A DNA stretch of 64,000 nucleotides from Actinocatenispora sp963805605 (lineage in GTDB: Bacteria; Actinomycetota; Actinomycetes; Mycobacteriales; Micromonosporaceae), in assembly GCA_963805605.1 (NCBI GenBank), contig CAWDUX010000001.1, forward strand, positions 310,001 through 374,000, in the 5' to 3' direction. Positions 50,205-61,205 of this stretch are shown piece after piece. The notes beneath the pieces are model-generated. The model was not told the origin of the DNA. It searched no databases and worked only from the letters and a program-made list of their open reading frames with translations. Position 1 is the first letter of the stretch, and each line of letters begins with the position of its first letter. A program made the translations under genes and the position numbers.

Positions 50205-50474
50205 TCAGGAGGCGGCGACCTCCGCGAACCGCTTGGCGATGGCCGACTTGCGGTTCGCCGCCTGGTTCTTGTGGATGACACCCTTGCTGGCAGCCTTGTC
50301 CAGCTTGCGGGAGGCCTCGCGCAGCGCAGCGCCAGCCTTCTCCGGGTCGCCGGCCGCAGCGGCCTCACGGAACGAGCGAACGGCCGTCTTCAGAGAAGAC
50401 TTGACCGCCTTGTTGCGCAGGCGGCGCTTCTCGTTCTGCCGGTTGCGCTTGATCTGGGACTTGATGTTCGCCAC
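50205..50474 (-). CDS. rpsT: Small ribosomal subunit protein bS20
   Basis: 89-aa ribosomal protein S20, which binds 16S rRNA early in 30S assembly. The start is MANIKSQIKRNRQNEKRRLR and the end KGVIHKNQAANRKSAIAKRF, both diagnostic. GTG 50474 has GAGG eight bases upstream. Its position convergent to holA is conserved in actinobacteria. The upstream 530-base region is unusually AT-rich in part and may carry its promoter. Confidence 0.98.
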   Translation of the reverse strand: MANIKSQIKRNRQNEKRRLRNKAVKSSLKTAVRSFREAAAAGDPEKAGAALREASRKLDKAASKGVIHKNQAANRKSAIAKRFAEVAAS

Positions 50475-51005
50475 GCGACAGCCTCAGTCTGGTCGATTTC
50501 GGTTCGGTGAACTGCCGAGCCTCCGTAAGGAGGTTTCGGCAATCGAATGCCGTGCATGAGTCACTCTCGCGACAGCACGCGCGAGGTGCCAGGCTATCAG
50601 TCGGCGTGACGGCGGAGCAAAACGGCCACCGCTCGGCGCCGTTGCCGCTGCACATTTTCGCCGAAAAAGTAGGTTTGTCACGATTACCGAATCGGACTTT
50701 CGGGAAAATCTACTTTTGAGTGGCTCGAAAAGGAGCATTTTCCCGTAATGTGCCATCGGCAAAAGGGATCTAACAGCCATTCGGGGAAGATGCCTACGCT
50801 GGAGTGGTAGAAGACCGCTGCGCGAGTTCATTCACCTCAAGCTGAGCCCTCCAGTGAACGGCATCGGCGCTCAAGCCATGATCGACGCCGGCGAGCGGCC
50901 ACCAGGTCATGATCAACGCCCGTACATCCGACCGCGTGCCCACCGCTCGCCAGCAGGCGCATCAGCGCTGGTTCAGCGCTCGTTCTCAAAGCCGGCAGGA
51001 TCGGA
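50475..51005. other. AT-rich, structured intergenic region upstream of rpsT
   Basis: 531 bases without a recognised gene. From about 50650 to 50800 the GC content drops clearly. CGGGAAAAT (50701-50709) pairs with ATTTTCCCG (50737-50745), enclosing GCTC-GAAAAG-GAGC (50723-50736), and AAAAGTAG near 50664 is complementary to CTACTTTT near 50710. A 20-codon ORF (50748-50810, starting MCHRQKG) has AAGGAG 12 bases upstream. It could be a small RNA, a regulated leader or a remnant. Confidence 0.4.
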
Positions 51006-51815
51006 TCAGGAACCGGTTGCCCTGGAGGCGATCAGGTCGACGGCGAGCGCATCGAGAGTCACCCCGACGTCCGGCCCCCGGTAGTCCGCGCCGGGCAGAG
51101 ATCCGTCGGTGCTCTGCGCGTCGGTCAGTGCGTCGAGTCCGACCCGCAGCGCCGGATGGTCGGAGGCTATCCCGACGTTCGCCAGGGTGACCGCGTACCA
51201 GGACCAGTCGGCCACCGACAGTGGGTAGTCCGGCCAGCGGAAACGGTCCATCAGGCGTTCCGCTGTGTCCCGGTCGCCGAGTGACCAGCAGAGCGCGGCG
51301 GTCAGCCAGTGGGTCGCCGGGAACGACGGCAGGGTGCCGGCTTCGGACACCTCCCCGGCGAGTCGCCTGGCGGCCCGTATCGCCGCGTCGGGCGGGGTGG
51401 CGGCGCCGCTGCTCGCGCGGGTCACGCAGAACGCGGCGCTGGCGGTCAGGTACCAGCCGGCCGCGGGGTCGCCGGGCCGTACCCAGGACGGCGCGGTACT
51501 GGCCAGGTCGGCGGCCTCGTGCCAGCCGCCGTCCGATTGCTGGACGCTGACCAGCCAACGGACCGCGCGTCGGGCAGCAGGGGTGCCGAGCAGCCCGAGC
51601 GCGTCGAGTTCCCGCAGGCGTACGCAGGTCCCCTCGATACTGGCCGCGCCGTCCGACCAGTACGCCGGCCAGCCGCCGTCTTCGTGTACACCGTCGGTGA
51701 CCTGCTCGACCAGGCCGGCACCGGGCGCCTCGCCGGTCGTCAGCAGGTCCAGTCTGGCGATCTGTACCGGGCTGCCATGGGTGCGGACATACCGGGCTGC
51801 CGCGTCGAGGTCCAC
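51006..51815 (-). CDS. Prenyltransferase/squalene oxidase repeat protein
   Basis: 269-aa alpha-toroid-type protein with repeats of the VQQSDGGW kind (DGGWPAYWSDG, QQSDGGWHEA, DAQSTDGSLPGADYRG). The fold is shared by terpene cyclases and prenyltransferase beta subunits. It is much shorter than squalene-hopene cyclase (about 630 aa) and lacks a DXDD or other catalytic motif that I can see, so it may be a binding protein. GTG 51815 has no strong ribosome site. It stands alone between rpsT and lepA. Confidence 0.85.
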   Translation of the reverse strand: MDLDAAARYVRTHGSPVQIARLDLLTTGEAPGAGLVEQVTDGVHEDGGWPAYWSDGAASIEGTCVRLRELDALGLLGTPAARRAVRWLVSVQQSDGGWHEAADLASTAPSWVRPGDPAAGWYLTASAAFCVTRASSGAATPPDAAIRAARRLAGEVSEAGTLPSFPATHWLTAALCWSLGDRDTAERLMDRFRWPDYPLSVADWSWYAVTLANVGIASDHPALRVGLDALTDAQSTDGSLPGADYRGPDVGVTLDALAVDLIASRATGS

Positions 51816-52086
51816 GCCCCGGCACGGTATCTACCCGATGCGAGCCGGCAGCTCACGGCGACCTCACGGCTCCCGGCGGTGTGAGCTCGCTACCTCCGGC
51901 GGACGCCATGATGGCAGGGCCCGTACCGGGGCATGGGAACATGGACACTGACCGGCGCACCACGCCGGGCGGTGTCGTCGAGCACCGATCGGGCCCGAAC
52001 AGGCACCCATCGGAGAATGACGTAACGAGACGACGACGCTGACGAGACGAGACTGCCGAGACCAGCCCCGAGAGATCGGACCCCGC

Positions 52087-53946
<1,860 letters not shown>

Positions 53947-54028
53947 TCGTCTCCGTGGGGATGGGCGCCGGGCCCGGTCCCGGTACCCTGTGGGTTCCCT
54001 GGCCGACACACGAAGGACGGCCCGTGCC

Positions 54029-55036
54029 ATGCCCCCCGCGCTCGCCCGCATCCGCCGTACCGTGCCGCTGCTGCTGGTCGCCACAGTGCTGGTGACTCTG
54101 CTGCCCGCTGCTCCCGCCGGGGCCGATCCCGGCAGCGAGGGCGGCTCGCCCTCGGTCTGGAAGAAGCTGGAGACCGCGGCCCGCAACTACAACAACGCCA
54201 AGGCCAAGCTGGACGCCACCGGCCGCCAGCAGAAGCAGCTGGGCCGGCAACTGGCCGACGGGCAGCGCAGGATCGACGCCCTGAGCAGGGAGATCGGTCA
54301 CATCGCGGCGGCGAAGTACCGTTCCGGCGGCACCTCGCTGCTGACCATCTCGTTCACCAGCAGTTCCCCGGCCGACTTCCTCACCATGGCCGACACCCTC
54401 ACCTACCTGGGGAGTCGGGATGCGCAGCGGATGGGTCGACTGCGGGCGGAGCGGCGTTCGCAGGGTGCCAGGAGGCGTTCGCTGACGGAGACGGCGGGTC
54501 GGCAGAAGAAGCAGGTTGCTCTGCTGAAGAAACGCAAGGCCGAGGCGCAGAAGGCGGTGGATGGAGTCAGCGGCGGGCCGGGCAGCGGCTACCGCGGCGG
54601 TAGTGCGTCGGCGGAGCCGGCGCCCCGCAATTCGGACGGCAGTTGGCCCAGCGAGTCCTGTTCGGTGGACGACCCGACCACCTCGGGTTGCCTGACCCCG
54701 CGCACGCTGCACGCCTACCAGGAGGCCCGCAAGGCCGGGTACACCCGGTTCACCTCCTGCTACCGCTCCCAGGAGGACGGTGGTGAGCATCCCCGCGGAC
54801 GGGCCTGCGACTTCTCCGTCACCGCCGGTGGTTTCGGGGGCGAGGCCTCCGGTGAGGCGAGGACCTACGGTAACAACCTGGCCGCCTGGTTCATCGCCAA
54901 CGCCGACCGGCTCGCCGTGCTGTACGTGATCTTCTTCCGGCAGATCTGGCTTCCTGGCGCCGGCTGGCGGGCCTACAACGGCAGCGGCTCACCGTCGGCG
55001 GAACACACCAACCACGTACACCTGTCGGTTCAGTAG
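54029..55036 (+). CDS. Secreted coiled-coil protein with ARB_07466-like C-terminal domain
   Basis: 335-aa exported protein. Signal peptide at 1-35 (RRTVPLLLVATVLVTLLPAAPAGA). Residues 40-190 form a long coiled coil like that of NlpC/P60 and FtsX-activated hydrolases. The C-terminal domain (FTSCYRSQEDGGEHPRGRAC ... AEHTNHVHLSV) carries an ARB_07466/VanY-like pattern with two His and Asp in HPRGRACDF and NHVH, consistent with a metal site. A cell-wall hydrolase or its inactive relative is likely. ATG 54029 is chosen because the signal peptide starts there. Follows lepA by 82 bases. Confidence 0.9.
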   Translation: MPPALARIRRTVPLLLVATVLVTLLPAAPAGADPGSEGGSPSVWKKLETAARNYNNAKAKLDATGRQQKQLGRQLADGQRRIDALSREIGHIAAAKYRSGGTSLLTISFTSSSPADFLTMADTLTYLGSRDAQRMGRLRAERRSQGARRRSLTETAGRQKKQVALLKKRKAEAQKAVDGVSGGPGSGYRGGSASAEPAPRNSDGSWPSESCSVDDPTTSGCLTPRTLHAYQEARKAGYTRFTSCYRSQEDGGEHPRGRACDFSVTAGGFGGEASGEARTYGNNLAAWFIANADRLAVLYVIFFRQIWLPGAGWRAYNGSGSPSAEHTNHVHLSVQ

Positions 55037-55104
55037 CCACCTCGGTACCGGACCGCGGACGGCTCCGTGACGCTGGACACTTCCGGGAGCGGGTGCTGTG
55101 CCGG

Positions 55105-55962
55105 TCAGGACTTCTTCTTGGCGGCGTAGACGGCCGCCTCGACCGGAGCGGGCGTGTCGCTGGCCGCCTGACCTGCCTTGACGGTGTGCCAGTCGCCCGA
55201 CTCGGCGGTCCACTCCCGGGAGCCGTACCGGACCCGCTGCACGCCGTCCTGCGCGGCGTAGGCGACCATCCAGTGCGCGAACTGCCAGCCGGTCCGTTCC
55301 TGGTTCACCGACAGCCGCAGGCCGGTGCCGCCGGTGTCCACGGGTCGTAGCTGGCTGCCCCAGTCCAGCTTCAGCCCGGCGGAGAGCGCGTCTCGGGCGG
55401 CCGTGCCGCGCTTCGCCGGGCCGTCGTGCAGGCTGCAGGACAGTGTGCCGCCCTGCGCGCCGACCAGCGCCCCAGCGAGGGTGTCGGCTTCGGCGGCCCA
55501 CTTCTGGTACTCCTCCGGGTGGGCGCTGCGCTGTACGGCCTGCGCGGCGTCGGTGACCCGCATGTCGGTCCAGCCTTCGACCTGGAGCAGATGGTCGTAG
55601 AAGGTGCCGGCGGCGAACCGGGGGTCGTTGAGCTGTTTCGGGTTTCCCCAGCCCTGGCTGGGGCGCTGCTGGAAGAGACCGACCGAGTCGCGGTCACCGC
55701 TGGGCAGGTTCTCCAGCTTCGATTCCTGCAGCGCGGTGGCGATGGCCACCACCACTGCCCGGTCGGGCAGCCGGCGACGTACGCCGACTGCGGAGATGGT
55801 CGCGGCGTTGGCCATCTGGTCCACGTTCAGCGACACGTTGTTGCCGTCGGATCTGACCTGGCAGGAGGACAACAGCTCAGGCTTGAACGTCTTGCCGGCG
55901 CCGCACCCGGCTGTCGACAGCGTTGCGGCGAGTGTGGCGACCAGCACCACCCGAACTCGCAC
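55105..55962 (-). CDS. Lipoprotein with lysozyme/transglycosylase-like domain
   Basis: 285-aa predicted lipoprotein. The start GTG 55962 has GGGAGG four bases upstream; the signal ends with the lipobox TLSTAGC. The domain contains ALQESKLENLP, GDRDSVGLFQQRPSQGWG and PRFAAGTFYDHLL, a lysozyme-like pattern with a Glu candidate in LQES. Many actinobacterial proteins of this type are mislabelled as heavy metal transporters. It is probably a peptidoglycan-cleaving or binding surface protein. It is convergent to the secreted coiled-coil gene, suggesting a wall-related pair. Confidence 0.8.
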   Translation of the reverse strand: MRVRVVLVATLAATLSTAGCGAGKTFKPELLSSCQVRSDGNNVSLNVDQMANAATISAVGVRRRLPDRAVVVAIATALQESKLENLPSGDRDSVGLFQQRPSQGWGNPKQLNDPRFAAGTFYDHLLQVEGWTDMRVTDAAQAVQRSAHPEEYQKWAAEADTLAGALVGAQGGTLSCSLHDGPAKRGTAARDALSAGLKLDWGSQLRPVDTGGTGLRLSVNQERTGWQFAHWMVAYAAQDGVQRVRYGSREWTAESGDWHTVKAGQAASDTPAPVEAAVYAAKKKS

Positions 55963-56108
55963 AGGGCCTCCCTCAGACCGTACGGGGTGACATGCCACAC
56001 CTGGGTATGGCGCATCAGTAGATGAAGTCCGGCAGATTCGGAACCGTCACTGTCGACGATGCCTGTCGGCACCTCTCAATGTCGCAGGTTCGCACCAGCG
56101 GTGCCAAA

Positions 56109-56948
56109 TCAGTCGTTGCGCGCGATCCTGTCCTCGGAGTTGTCCGGTACCCAGGACGGTGGCCGTTTTTCCCGGAACGCGGCGACGCCCTCGCGTCCCT
56201 CGGTGGACTGGAAGTAGCTCACCGATAGTTCCGCGAGCTCGTCCAGGTCGGCCCGGATGGGGGTGCGTGGGGTGCGGTGCAGTAGCTGTTTGGCTCCGGC
56301 GAGGGCGTTCGGGGCACCCCGCAGCAGGCCGTCCAGGTAGCGCCGTACGGTGCCTGCCAGGTCGGCCGCCGGTACCGCCGCAGTGACCAGACCCAGCTCT
56401 GCGGCCCGCCGGCCATCGAACACCTCGCCGGTCAGGAACAGCTCGGTGGCGGCCCGGTCGGGCAGCCGGCGCAGCACCGGGGCAGAGATGACTGCGGGGA
56501 TCACCCCCAGTCTGACCTCGGTGAACGCGAAGGTCGCGGTCTCGTCGGCGACCGCCAGGTCGCATGCGGCGATCAGCCCGAGCCCGCCGGCCCGGGCCGG
56601 GCCGCCGACCCGCGCCACGACGGGCTTGGGGCAGTCCCAGATCTCGGCGAGCAGTTCCGGCATCGCCCCGGCCGGTACCTGGCCGCTGGCCCGGGCGGCG
56701 GCGGTCTCGGCCAGGTCTGCGCCGGAGCAGAACACCCGACCGACGTGGTCGAGCAGGACGGCCCGTACGGCCGGATCCTCGATCGCGGTGCGCAGGGCCG
56801 CCAGCAGCTCGTTGATCAGCCGGCTGGACAAGGCGTTGCGATTCGCGTCACTGTCCAGCGTGAGGGTTGCCACACCTGCCTGTACCGCGTGCCGGATCAG
56901 CGGTCGGGCGGTATCGGCGGTTCGGTCGGGATCGGCAATGTCTGTCAC
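56109..56948 (-). CDS. Enoyl-CoA hydratase/isomerase family protein
   Basis: 279-aa crotonase-fold protein. The CoA and oxyanion hole features are FCSGADLAET and RAGGLGLIAACDLAVA; TEVRLGVIPAVI carries one conserved Glu. The other catalytic Glu of true hydratases (in GGGxE) is replaced in GGLGL, so the reaction may be isomerase-, lyase- or methylglutaconyl-hydratase-like. No adjacent beta-oxidation genes are found. Start GTG 56948. Confidence 0.93.
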   Translation of the reverse strand: MTDIADPDRTADTARPLIRHAVQAGVATLTLDSDANRNALSSRLINELLAALRTAIEDPAVRAVLLDHVGRVFCSGADLAETAAARASGQVPAGAMPELLAEIWDCPKPVVARVGGPARAGGLGLIAACDLAVADETATFAFTEVRLGVIPAVISAPVLRRLPDRAATELFLTGEVFDGRRAAELGLVTAAVPAADLAGTVRRYLDGLLRGAPNALAGAKQLLHRTPRTPIRADLDELAELSVSYFQSTEGREGVAAFREKRPPSWVPDNSEDRIARND

Positions 56949-57073
56949 CGCGCCAGACTAGAGCGTTCCGTCGCATCGTGTGCCTGACTGGAAAGTGGTG
57001 CGGGCCACCCCGCCGGCGGGCCCGGGCCCCGTGCGGTGCGGGCGCCCGCACCGACGCGGGGGAGACTGGGTAC

Positions 57074-58312
57074 GTGCCTGGAACTCTGCCCGATGGGGAA
57101 GCCGTGCCGGTGGACGGCGCGTTGCCCGACGCCGCGCTGGTCGGCCTCGGCGAGCGCGACTTCGGTGTGTACGTGCACGTACCGTTCTGCGCCAGTCGGT
57201 GCGGCTACTGCGACTTCAACACCTACACGGCCGCGGAACTGGCCGGTGGGGTGAGCCGGGAGTCCTACGCCGATCTGGTGCTGACCGAGCTGGCGCTGGC
57301 CCGGCGGGTCCTGGGCGGAGCCGCCCCGCCGGTACGGACGGTGTTCTTCGGCGGCGGTACGCCCACCCTGCTGGCGCCCTCCGACCTGGCGCGGATCCTG
57401 GCCGGCGTCGAGGAGACCTTCGGTCTGGCCGCAGACGCGGAGATCACCACCGAGGCCAACCCGGAGTCGGTGACACCGGAGTCGTTGGCCGCGCTGCGGC
57501 ATGCCGGATTCACCCGGATATCGCTGGGTATGCAGTCGGCCGCGTCGCACGTGCTGGCCGTACTGGACCGTCAGCACCGCCCCGGTCGGGCGGTGGCGGC
57601 GGCCCGGGAGGCTGCGGCGGCCGGCTTCGAGCACGTCAACCTGGACCTGATCTACGGCACCCCGGGCGAGCGTCCGGAGGACTGGCGGGCCAGCGTGTCC
57701 TCGGTGCTTGCGGCGGTGGCCGACGGGGTGGTCGACCACGTGTCGGCGTACTCGTTGATCGTCGAGGACGGCACCCGGCTGGCCGGTCGGGTCCAGCGCG
57801 GTGAGCTGCCGATGCCATCCGAGGACACCGCCGCGGACCGCTACCTGGTCGCCGAGGAGCTGCTGTCCGCGGCCGGCCTGTCCTGGTACGAGGTGTCCAA
57901 CTGGGCGAGCGACGCCGCGGCCCGGTGCCGGCACAACCTGCTCTACTGGACCGGCGGTGACTGGTGGGGTCTCGGGCCCGGCGCGCACAGCCACGTCGGC
58001 GGGGTGCGGTGGTGGAACGTACGCCACCCGAGCCGGTACGCCGGGCGGCTCGCGCACGGCTCGCCCGGCCAGGGCCGCGAGATCCTGACCGGCGCCGAGC
58101 GCTTCACCGAGGATGTGTTGTTGCGCACCCGCCTGGTGACCGGCCTGCCGGTCTCGGTACTGGCCGCGGACGGGCGGGCAGCGGCCGCGCGGGCCGCCGA
58201 CGACGGTCTGCTCGATCCGGTACAGCTGGCCGCCGGCCACGCTGTATTGACGGTGCGTGGCCGGCTGCTGGCCGACGGGGTGGTTCGTGACCTGCTCGGT
58301 GCGGCTACTTGA
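57074..58312 (+). CDS. hemW: Radical SAM heme chaperone HemW
   Basis: 412-aa radical SAM protein. The cluster cysteines are C39, C43 and C46 in VPFCASRCGYCDF, and RHNLLYW carries HNxxYW, which marks HemW and not coproporphyrinogen III dehydrogenase HemN. It binds heme and delivers it to respiratory proteins. GTG 57074 was chosen because the upstream frame overlaps the divergent hydratase promoter. The stop overlaps the convergent DUF4870 gene by eight bases. Confidence 0.95.
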   Translation: MPGTLPDGEAVPVDGALPDAALVGLGERDFGVYVHVPFCASRCGYCDFNTYTAAELAGGVSRESYADLVLTELALARRVLGGAAPPVRTVFFGGGTPTLLAPSDLARILAGVEETFGLAADAEITTEANPESVTPESLAALRHAGFTRISLGMQSAASHVLAVLDRQHRPGRAVAAAREAAAAGFEHVNLDLIYGTPGERPEDWRASVSSVLAAVADGVVDHVSAYSLIVEDGTRLAGRVQRGELPMPSEDTAADRYLVAEELLSAAGLSWYEVSNWASDAAARCRHNLLYWTGGDWWGLGPGAHSHVGGVRWWNVRHPSRYAGRLAHGSPGQGREILTGAERFTEDVLLRTRLVTGLPVSVLAADGRAAAARAADDGLLDPVQLAAGHAVLTVRGRLLADGVVRDLLGAAT

Positions 58313-58739
58313 TCAACGGGTAGCTGATCGGGAAGCGGTACACCGTGCCCTCGTTGGCCTTCATCCCGGCGATGATGTTGAAGATCAACGGAACAAGGTA
58401 GATCAGGCCGAGGAAGAACGGTAGGCCGATGACGAAGTTCAGGCAGGATCCGAGGATCAGGGCGAGCAGGTCGATGGCCGCCCAGAGGATGTTGAAGTTC
58501 AGCGCCTGTACCGCGTGGGCCCGCAGGGTCGGCGACTCCTTGCCCTTGGCCAGGTAGGTGACCAGTGGCATCACCCAGCCGAGCAGTCCGGAGAACAGCA
58601 CACCGGCGGCGGCCAGGAAGTGTGTGAGCAGCGCCCAGGTCTTCTCGTCCGAGCTGGCGTACCCGGGCGGTGGTGGCCCCTGGAAGTGCGGTGGTTGCGG
58701 CGGCCCGTACCCGGGTGGTGGTGGCGGTGGCTGAGTCAT
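58305..58739 (-). CDS. DUF4870 membrane protein
   Basis: 144-aa protein. Residues 1-28 are Pro-rich (QPPPPPPGYGPPQPP), followed by three to four hydrophobic segments of the DUF4870 family: EKTWALLTHFLAAAGVLFSG, VMPLVTYLAKGKESPTLRAH (conserved loop with the H), and ALNFNILWAAIDLLALIL. Function unknown; the family is often proposed as a small channel or membrane organiser. It converges with hemW, with overlapping 3' ends, and it is divergent to hrcA. Confidence 0.9.
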   Translation of the reverse strand: MTQPPPPPPGYGPPQPPHFQGPPPPGYASSDEKTWALLTHFLAAAGVLFSGLLGWVMPLVTYLAKGKESPTLRAHAVQALNFNILWAAIDLLALILGSCLNFVIGLPFFLGLIYLVPLIFNIIAGMKANEGTVYRFPISYPLIK

Positions 58740-58942
58740 GCGCACACGGTAGGACGGTGAGGCTCGCATGCCTCATGCCGGGCATGAACTCTGCCGGTCC
58801 TTCCGGCCGGGTCTGTCCGTACGGATGAGCGCGGTATGGATGAGCATGGCCACACGCGCCGCCCCGGTCGCGCTCAGAGTAGTGGCATTGCGGTAGAAAT
58901 GCGACGCTGCGTCAGCAGCGGAGTCGTGCACGGGGACGTAGA

Positions 58943-58969
58943 CTGGCACTCGGAGTCCTGGAGTGCCAG
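58943..58969. promoter_or_regulatory. CIRCE element (HrcA operator)
   Basis: CTGGCACTC-N9-GAGTGCCAG is a perfect 9-9-9 inverted repeat, a GC variant of the CIRCE consensus TTAGCACTC-N9-GAGTGCTAA. It lies 23 bases before the hrcA start and should allow HrcA autoregulation of hrcA-dnaJ under heat shock. Confidence 0.93.
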
Positions 58970-58992
58970 GGGTGTCAGGAAGGTGGTCGGGT

Positions 58993-60018
58993 GTGAGTCT
59001 CGATGAGCGCAAACTGGATGTGCTGCGCGCGATCGTCGAGGACTACATCGCCACGCACGAGCCGGTGGGCAGCAAGAGCCTGGTGGACCGCCACCAGCTC
59101 CGCGTCTCCTCCGCGACCGTCCGTAACGACATGGCGGTGCTGGAGGAGGAGGGCTACATCCACCAGCCGCACACCAGCGCCGGTCGGGTGCCGACCGACA
59201 AGGGTTACCGGCTGTTCGTGGACCGGCTCTCCACCATCAAACCGCTCTCCCCGGCCGAGCGGCGGGCGATCCAGCGGCTGCTGTCCGGCGCGGTGGATCT
59301 CGACGACATCGTGCACCGGACCGTACGGCTACTGGCCCAGCTCACCCGCCAGGTCGCGGTGGTGCAGTATCCGAGCCTGTCGCGCAGTTCCGTACGTCAC
59401 CTGGAACTGGTCACGCTGGGCGCCGGCCGGCTGATGCTGGTGATGATCACCAACACCGGCCGGGTCGAGCAGCGGGTGGTGGACATGCCCGGACCGCTGT
59501 TCGAGGACGACGTGCTCGACCTGCGGTCCAAGATCAACGACAAGCTGGTCGGTCAACGGCTCTCCGAGACCCCGGTCCTGGTCGAATCCCTGGTCGACGA
59601 GGTCGGCCCGGAGCTGCGGCCGGCCATGGCCACTCTGTCCAGCGTGCTGATGGAGACGCTGATCGAACGGCGCGAGGAGCGGCTGTCGCTGGCCGGCACC
59701 GCCAACCTGGCCCGGGGCACCGCACTGGATTTCCCCGGTTCCTTCCGGCACGTGCTGGAGGCACTGGAGGAGGAGGTGGTGCTGCTCAAGCTGATCGGTG
59801 AGGTCGACTCGCCCACCACCCTGCGGATCCGGATCGGTGACGAGAACGAATATGAAGGCCTGCGCACCACCTCGGTGGTGAGCACCGGCTACGGCCCCGG
59901 TGCCGTGGTCGTCGGCGGCTTGGGCGTGCTCGGCCCCACCCGGATGGACTACCCCGGAACGATCGCGGCCGTACGCGCCGTGGCACGCTACGTTGGCGAG
60001 CTGCTGGCGCAGAACTGA
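58993..60018 (+). CDS. hrcA: Heat-inducible transcriptional repressor HrcA
   Basis: 341-aa repressor of class I heat-shock genes. The winged-helix start SLDERKLDVLRAIVEDYIAT and HTSAGRVPTDKGYRLFVDRL are diagnostic; the GAF-like and dimerisation regions end in MDYPGTIAAVRAVARYVGEL. GTG 58993 fits homologues; GGAAGG is nine bases upstream. The CIRCE site shows autoregulation. dnaJ follows 38 bases later. groEL genes are not in the window. Confidence 0.97.
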   Translation: MSLDERKLDVLRAIVEDYIATHEPVGSKSLVDRHQLRVSSATVRNDMAVLEEEGYIHQPHTSAGRVPTDKGYRLFVDRLSTIKPLSPAERRAIQRLLSGAVDLDDIVHRTVRLLAQLTRQVAVVQYPSLSRSSVRHLELVTLGAGRLMLVMITNTGRVEQRVVDMPGPLFEDDVLDLRSKINDKLVGQRLSETPVLVESLVDEVGPELRPAMATLSSVLMETLIERREERLSLAGTANLARGTALDFPGSFRHVLEALEEEVVLLKLIGEVDSPTTLRIRIGDENEYEGLRTTSVVSTGYGPGAVVVGGLGVLGPTRMDYPGTIAAVRAVARYVGELLAQN

Positions 60019-60056
60019 CACTCGCCCCCACACGACACGAAGGACACGACACCGCA

Positions 60057-61205
60057 GTGGCCAACGACTACTACGCGATCCTCGGCGTCAGCCGCGAGGC
60101 CACGCCGGAGGAGATCAAACGGGCCTACCGCAAGCTGGCCCGTCAGTACCACCCGGACGTCAACTCCGAACCCGACGCGCAGGAGCGGTTCAAGCAGATC
60201 AACGCCGCCTACGAGGTCCTGTCGGATCCGCAGAAGCGGCAGATGGTCGACCTGGGTGCCGATCCGCTCGCACCCGGCGGTGGTGCCGGTCCTGGTGGCC
60301 CCGGCGGTGCCGGTGGCCCGTTCGTCGGGTTCCAGGACATCATGGACGCCTTCTTCGGTGGCGGCGGTGCTGGTGCCACGCGGGGGCCGCGACCACGCAC
60401 CCGGCCCGGCGCCGACGCGCTGATCCGCCTCGACCTCGACCTCGAGGAGACCGCGTTCGGCATCGAGGCGCCACTCACCGTCGACACGGCGGTGGTCTGC
60501 GGCACCTGCCAGGGCGGCGGCACCGCGCCCGGCACCCACCCGGCCACCTGCGACATGTGCGGTGGCCGCGGCGAGGTGCAGAGCGTGCAGCGCACCTTCC
60601 TCGGACAGGTCATGACGACCCGGCCGTGCGGCAACTGCCAGGGCTTCGGCACCGTCATCCCGAACCCGTGCACCACCTGCGGCGGGGACGGCCGGGTGCA
60701 GACCCGACGCACCGTCACGGTGAAGATCCCGGCCGGGGTCGAGGACGGGATGCGCATCCGGCTGGCCGGGCAGGGCGAGGTCGGCCCGGGCGGTGGCCCA
60801 CCCGGCGACCTGTACGTGGAGATCCACGAGAAGCCGCACGACGTGTTCAGCCGCAAGAACGAGGACCTGCACTGCCGGGTCGTGCTGCCGATGACCGCCG
60901 CGGCGCTGGGCAGCCAGATGACCCTCAAGACGCTCGACGGCGAGGAGAACGTCGAGGTCAAGGCGGGCACCCAACCGGGCAGCACGATCAAGATCCGCAG
61001 CAAGGGTGTACCCCGGCTGCGCGGCGGCGGCCGCGGCGACCTGTTCGTACACCTCGACGTCAAGACACCGACCAAGCTGGACCCGGAGCAGGAACGGCTG
61101 CTCAAGGAACTGTCCCGGTTGCGCGGTGAGGAGGCCATCGAGGCGGCCCGGCCGGGCGGCGGTTTCTTCTCCCGGATGCGTGACGCCTTCAACGGCCACG
61201 CGTGA
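60057..61205 (+). CDS. dnaJ: Molecular chaperone DnaJ (type I)
   Basis: 382-aa Hsp40. The J domain holds HPD in ARQYHPDVN, a Gly-rich linker follows (about 72-110), then four zinc-binding CxxCxGxG-like repeats (CGTCQGGG, CDMCGGRG, CGNCQGFG, CTTCGGDG), then substrate-binding C-terminal domains. It stimulates DnaK ATPase. As the copy linked to hrcA it corresponds to mycobacterial dnaJ2. GTG start; stop overlaps rsmE by four bases. Confidence 0.97.
   Translation: MANDYYAILGVSREATPEEIKRAYRKLARQYHPDVNSEPDAQERFKQINAAYEVLSDPQKRQMVDLGADPLAPGGGAGPGGPGGAGGPFVGFQDIMDAFFGGGGAGATRGPRPRTRPGADALIRLDLDLEETAFGIEAPLTVDTAVVCGTCQGGGTAPGTHPATCDMCGGRGEVQSVQRTFLGQVMTTRPCGNCQGFGTVIPNPCTTCGGDGRVQTRRTVTVKIPAGVEDGMRIRLAGQGEVGPGGGPPGDLYVEIHEKPHDVFSRKNEDLHCRVVLPMTAAALGSQMTLKTLDGEENVEVKAGTQPGSTIKIRSKGVPRLRGGGRGDLFVHLDVKTPTKLDPEQERLLKELSRLRGEEAIEAARPGGGFFSRMRDAFNGHA

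Noticed and set aside
50484..50831. 115-aa minus-strand ORF upstream of rpsT
   Set aside because: No ribosome site and mixed composition spanning the AT-rich island; not recognisable as a protein.
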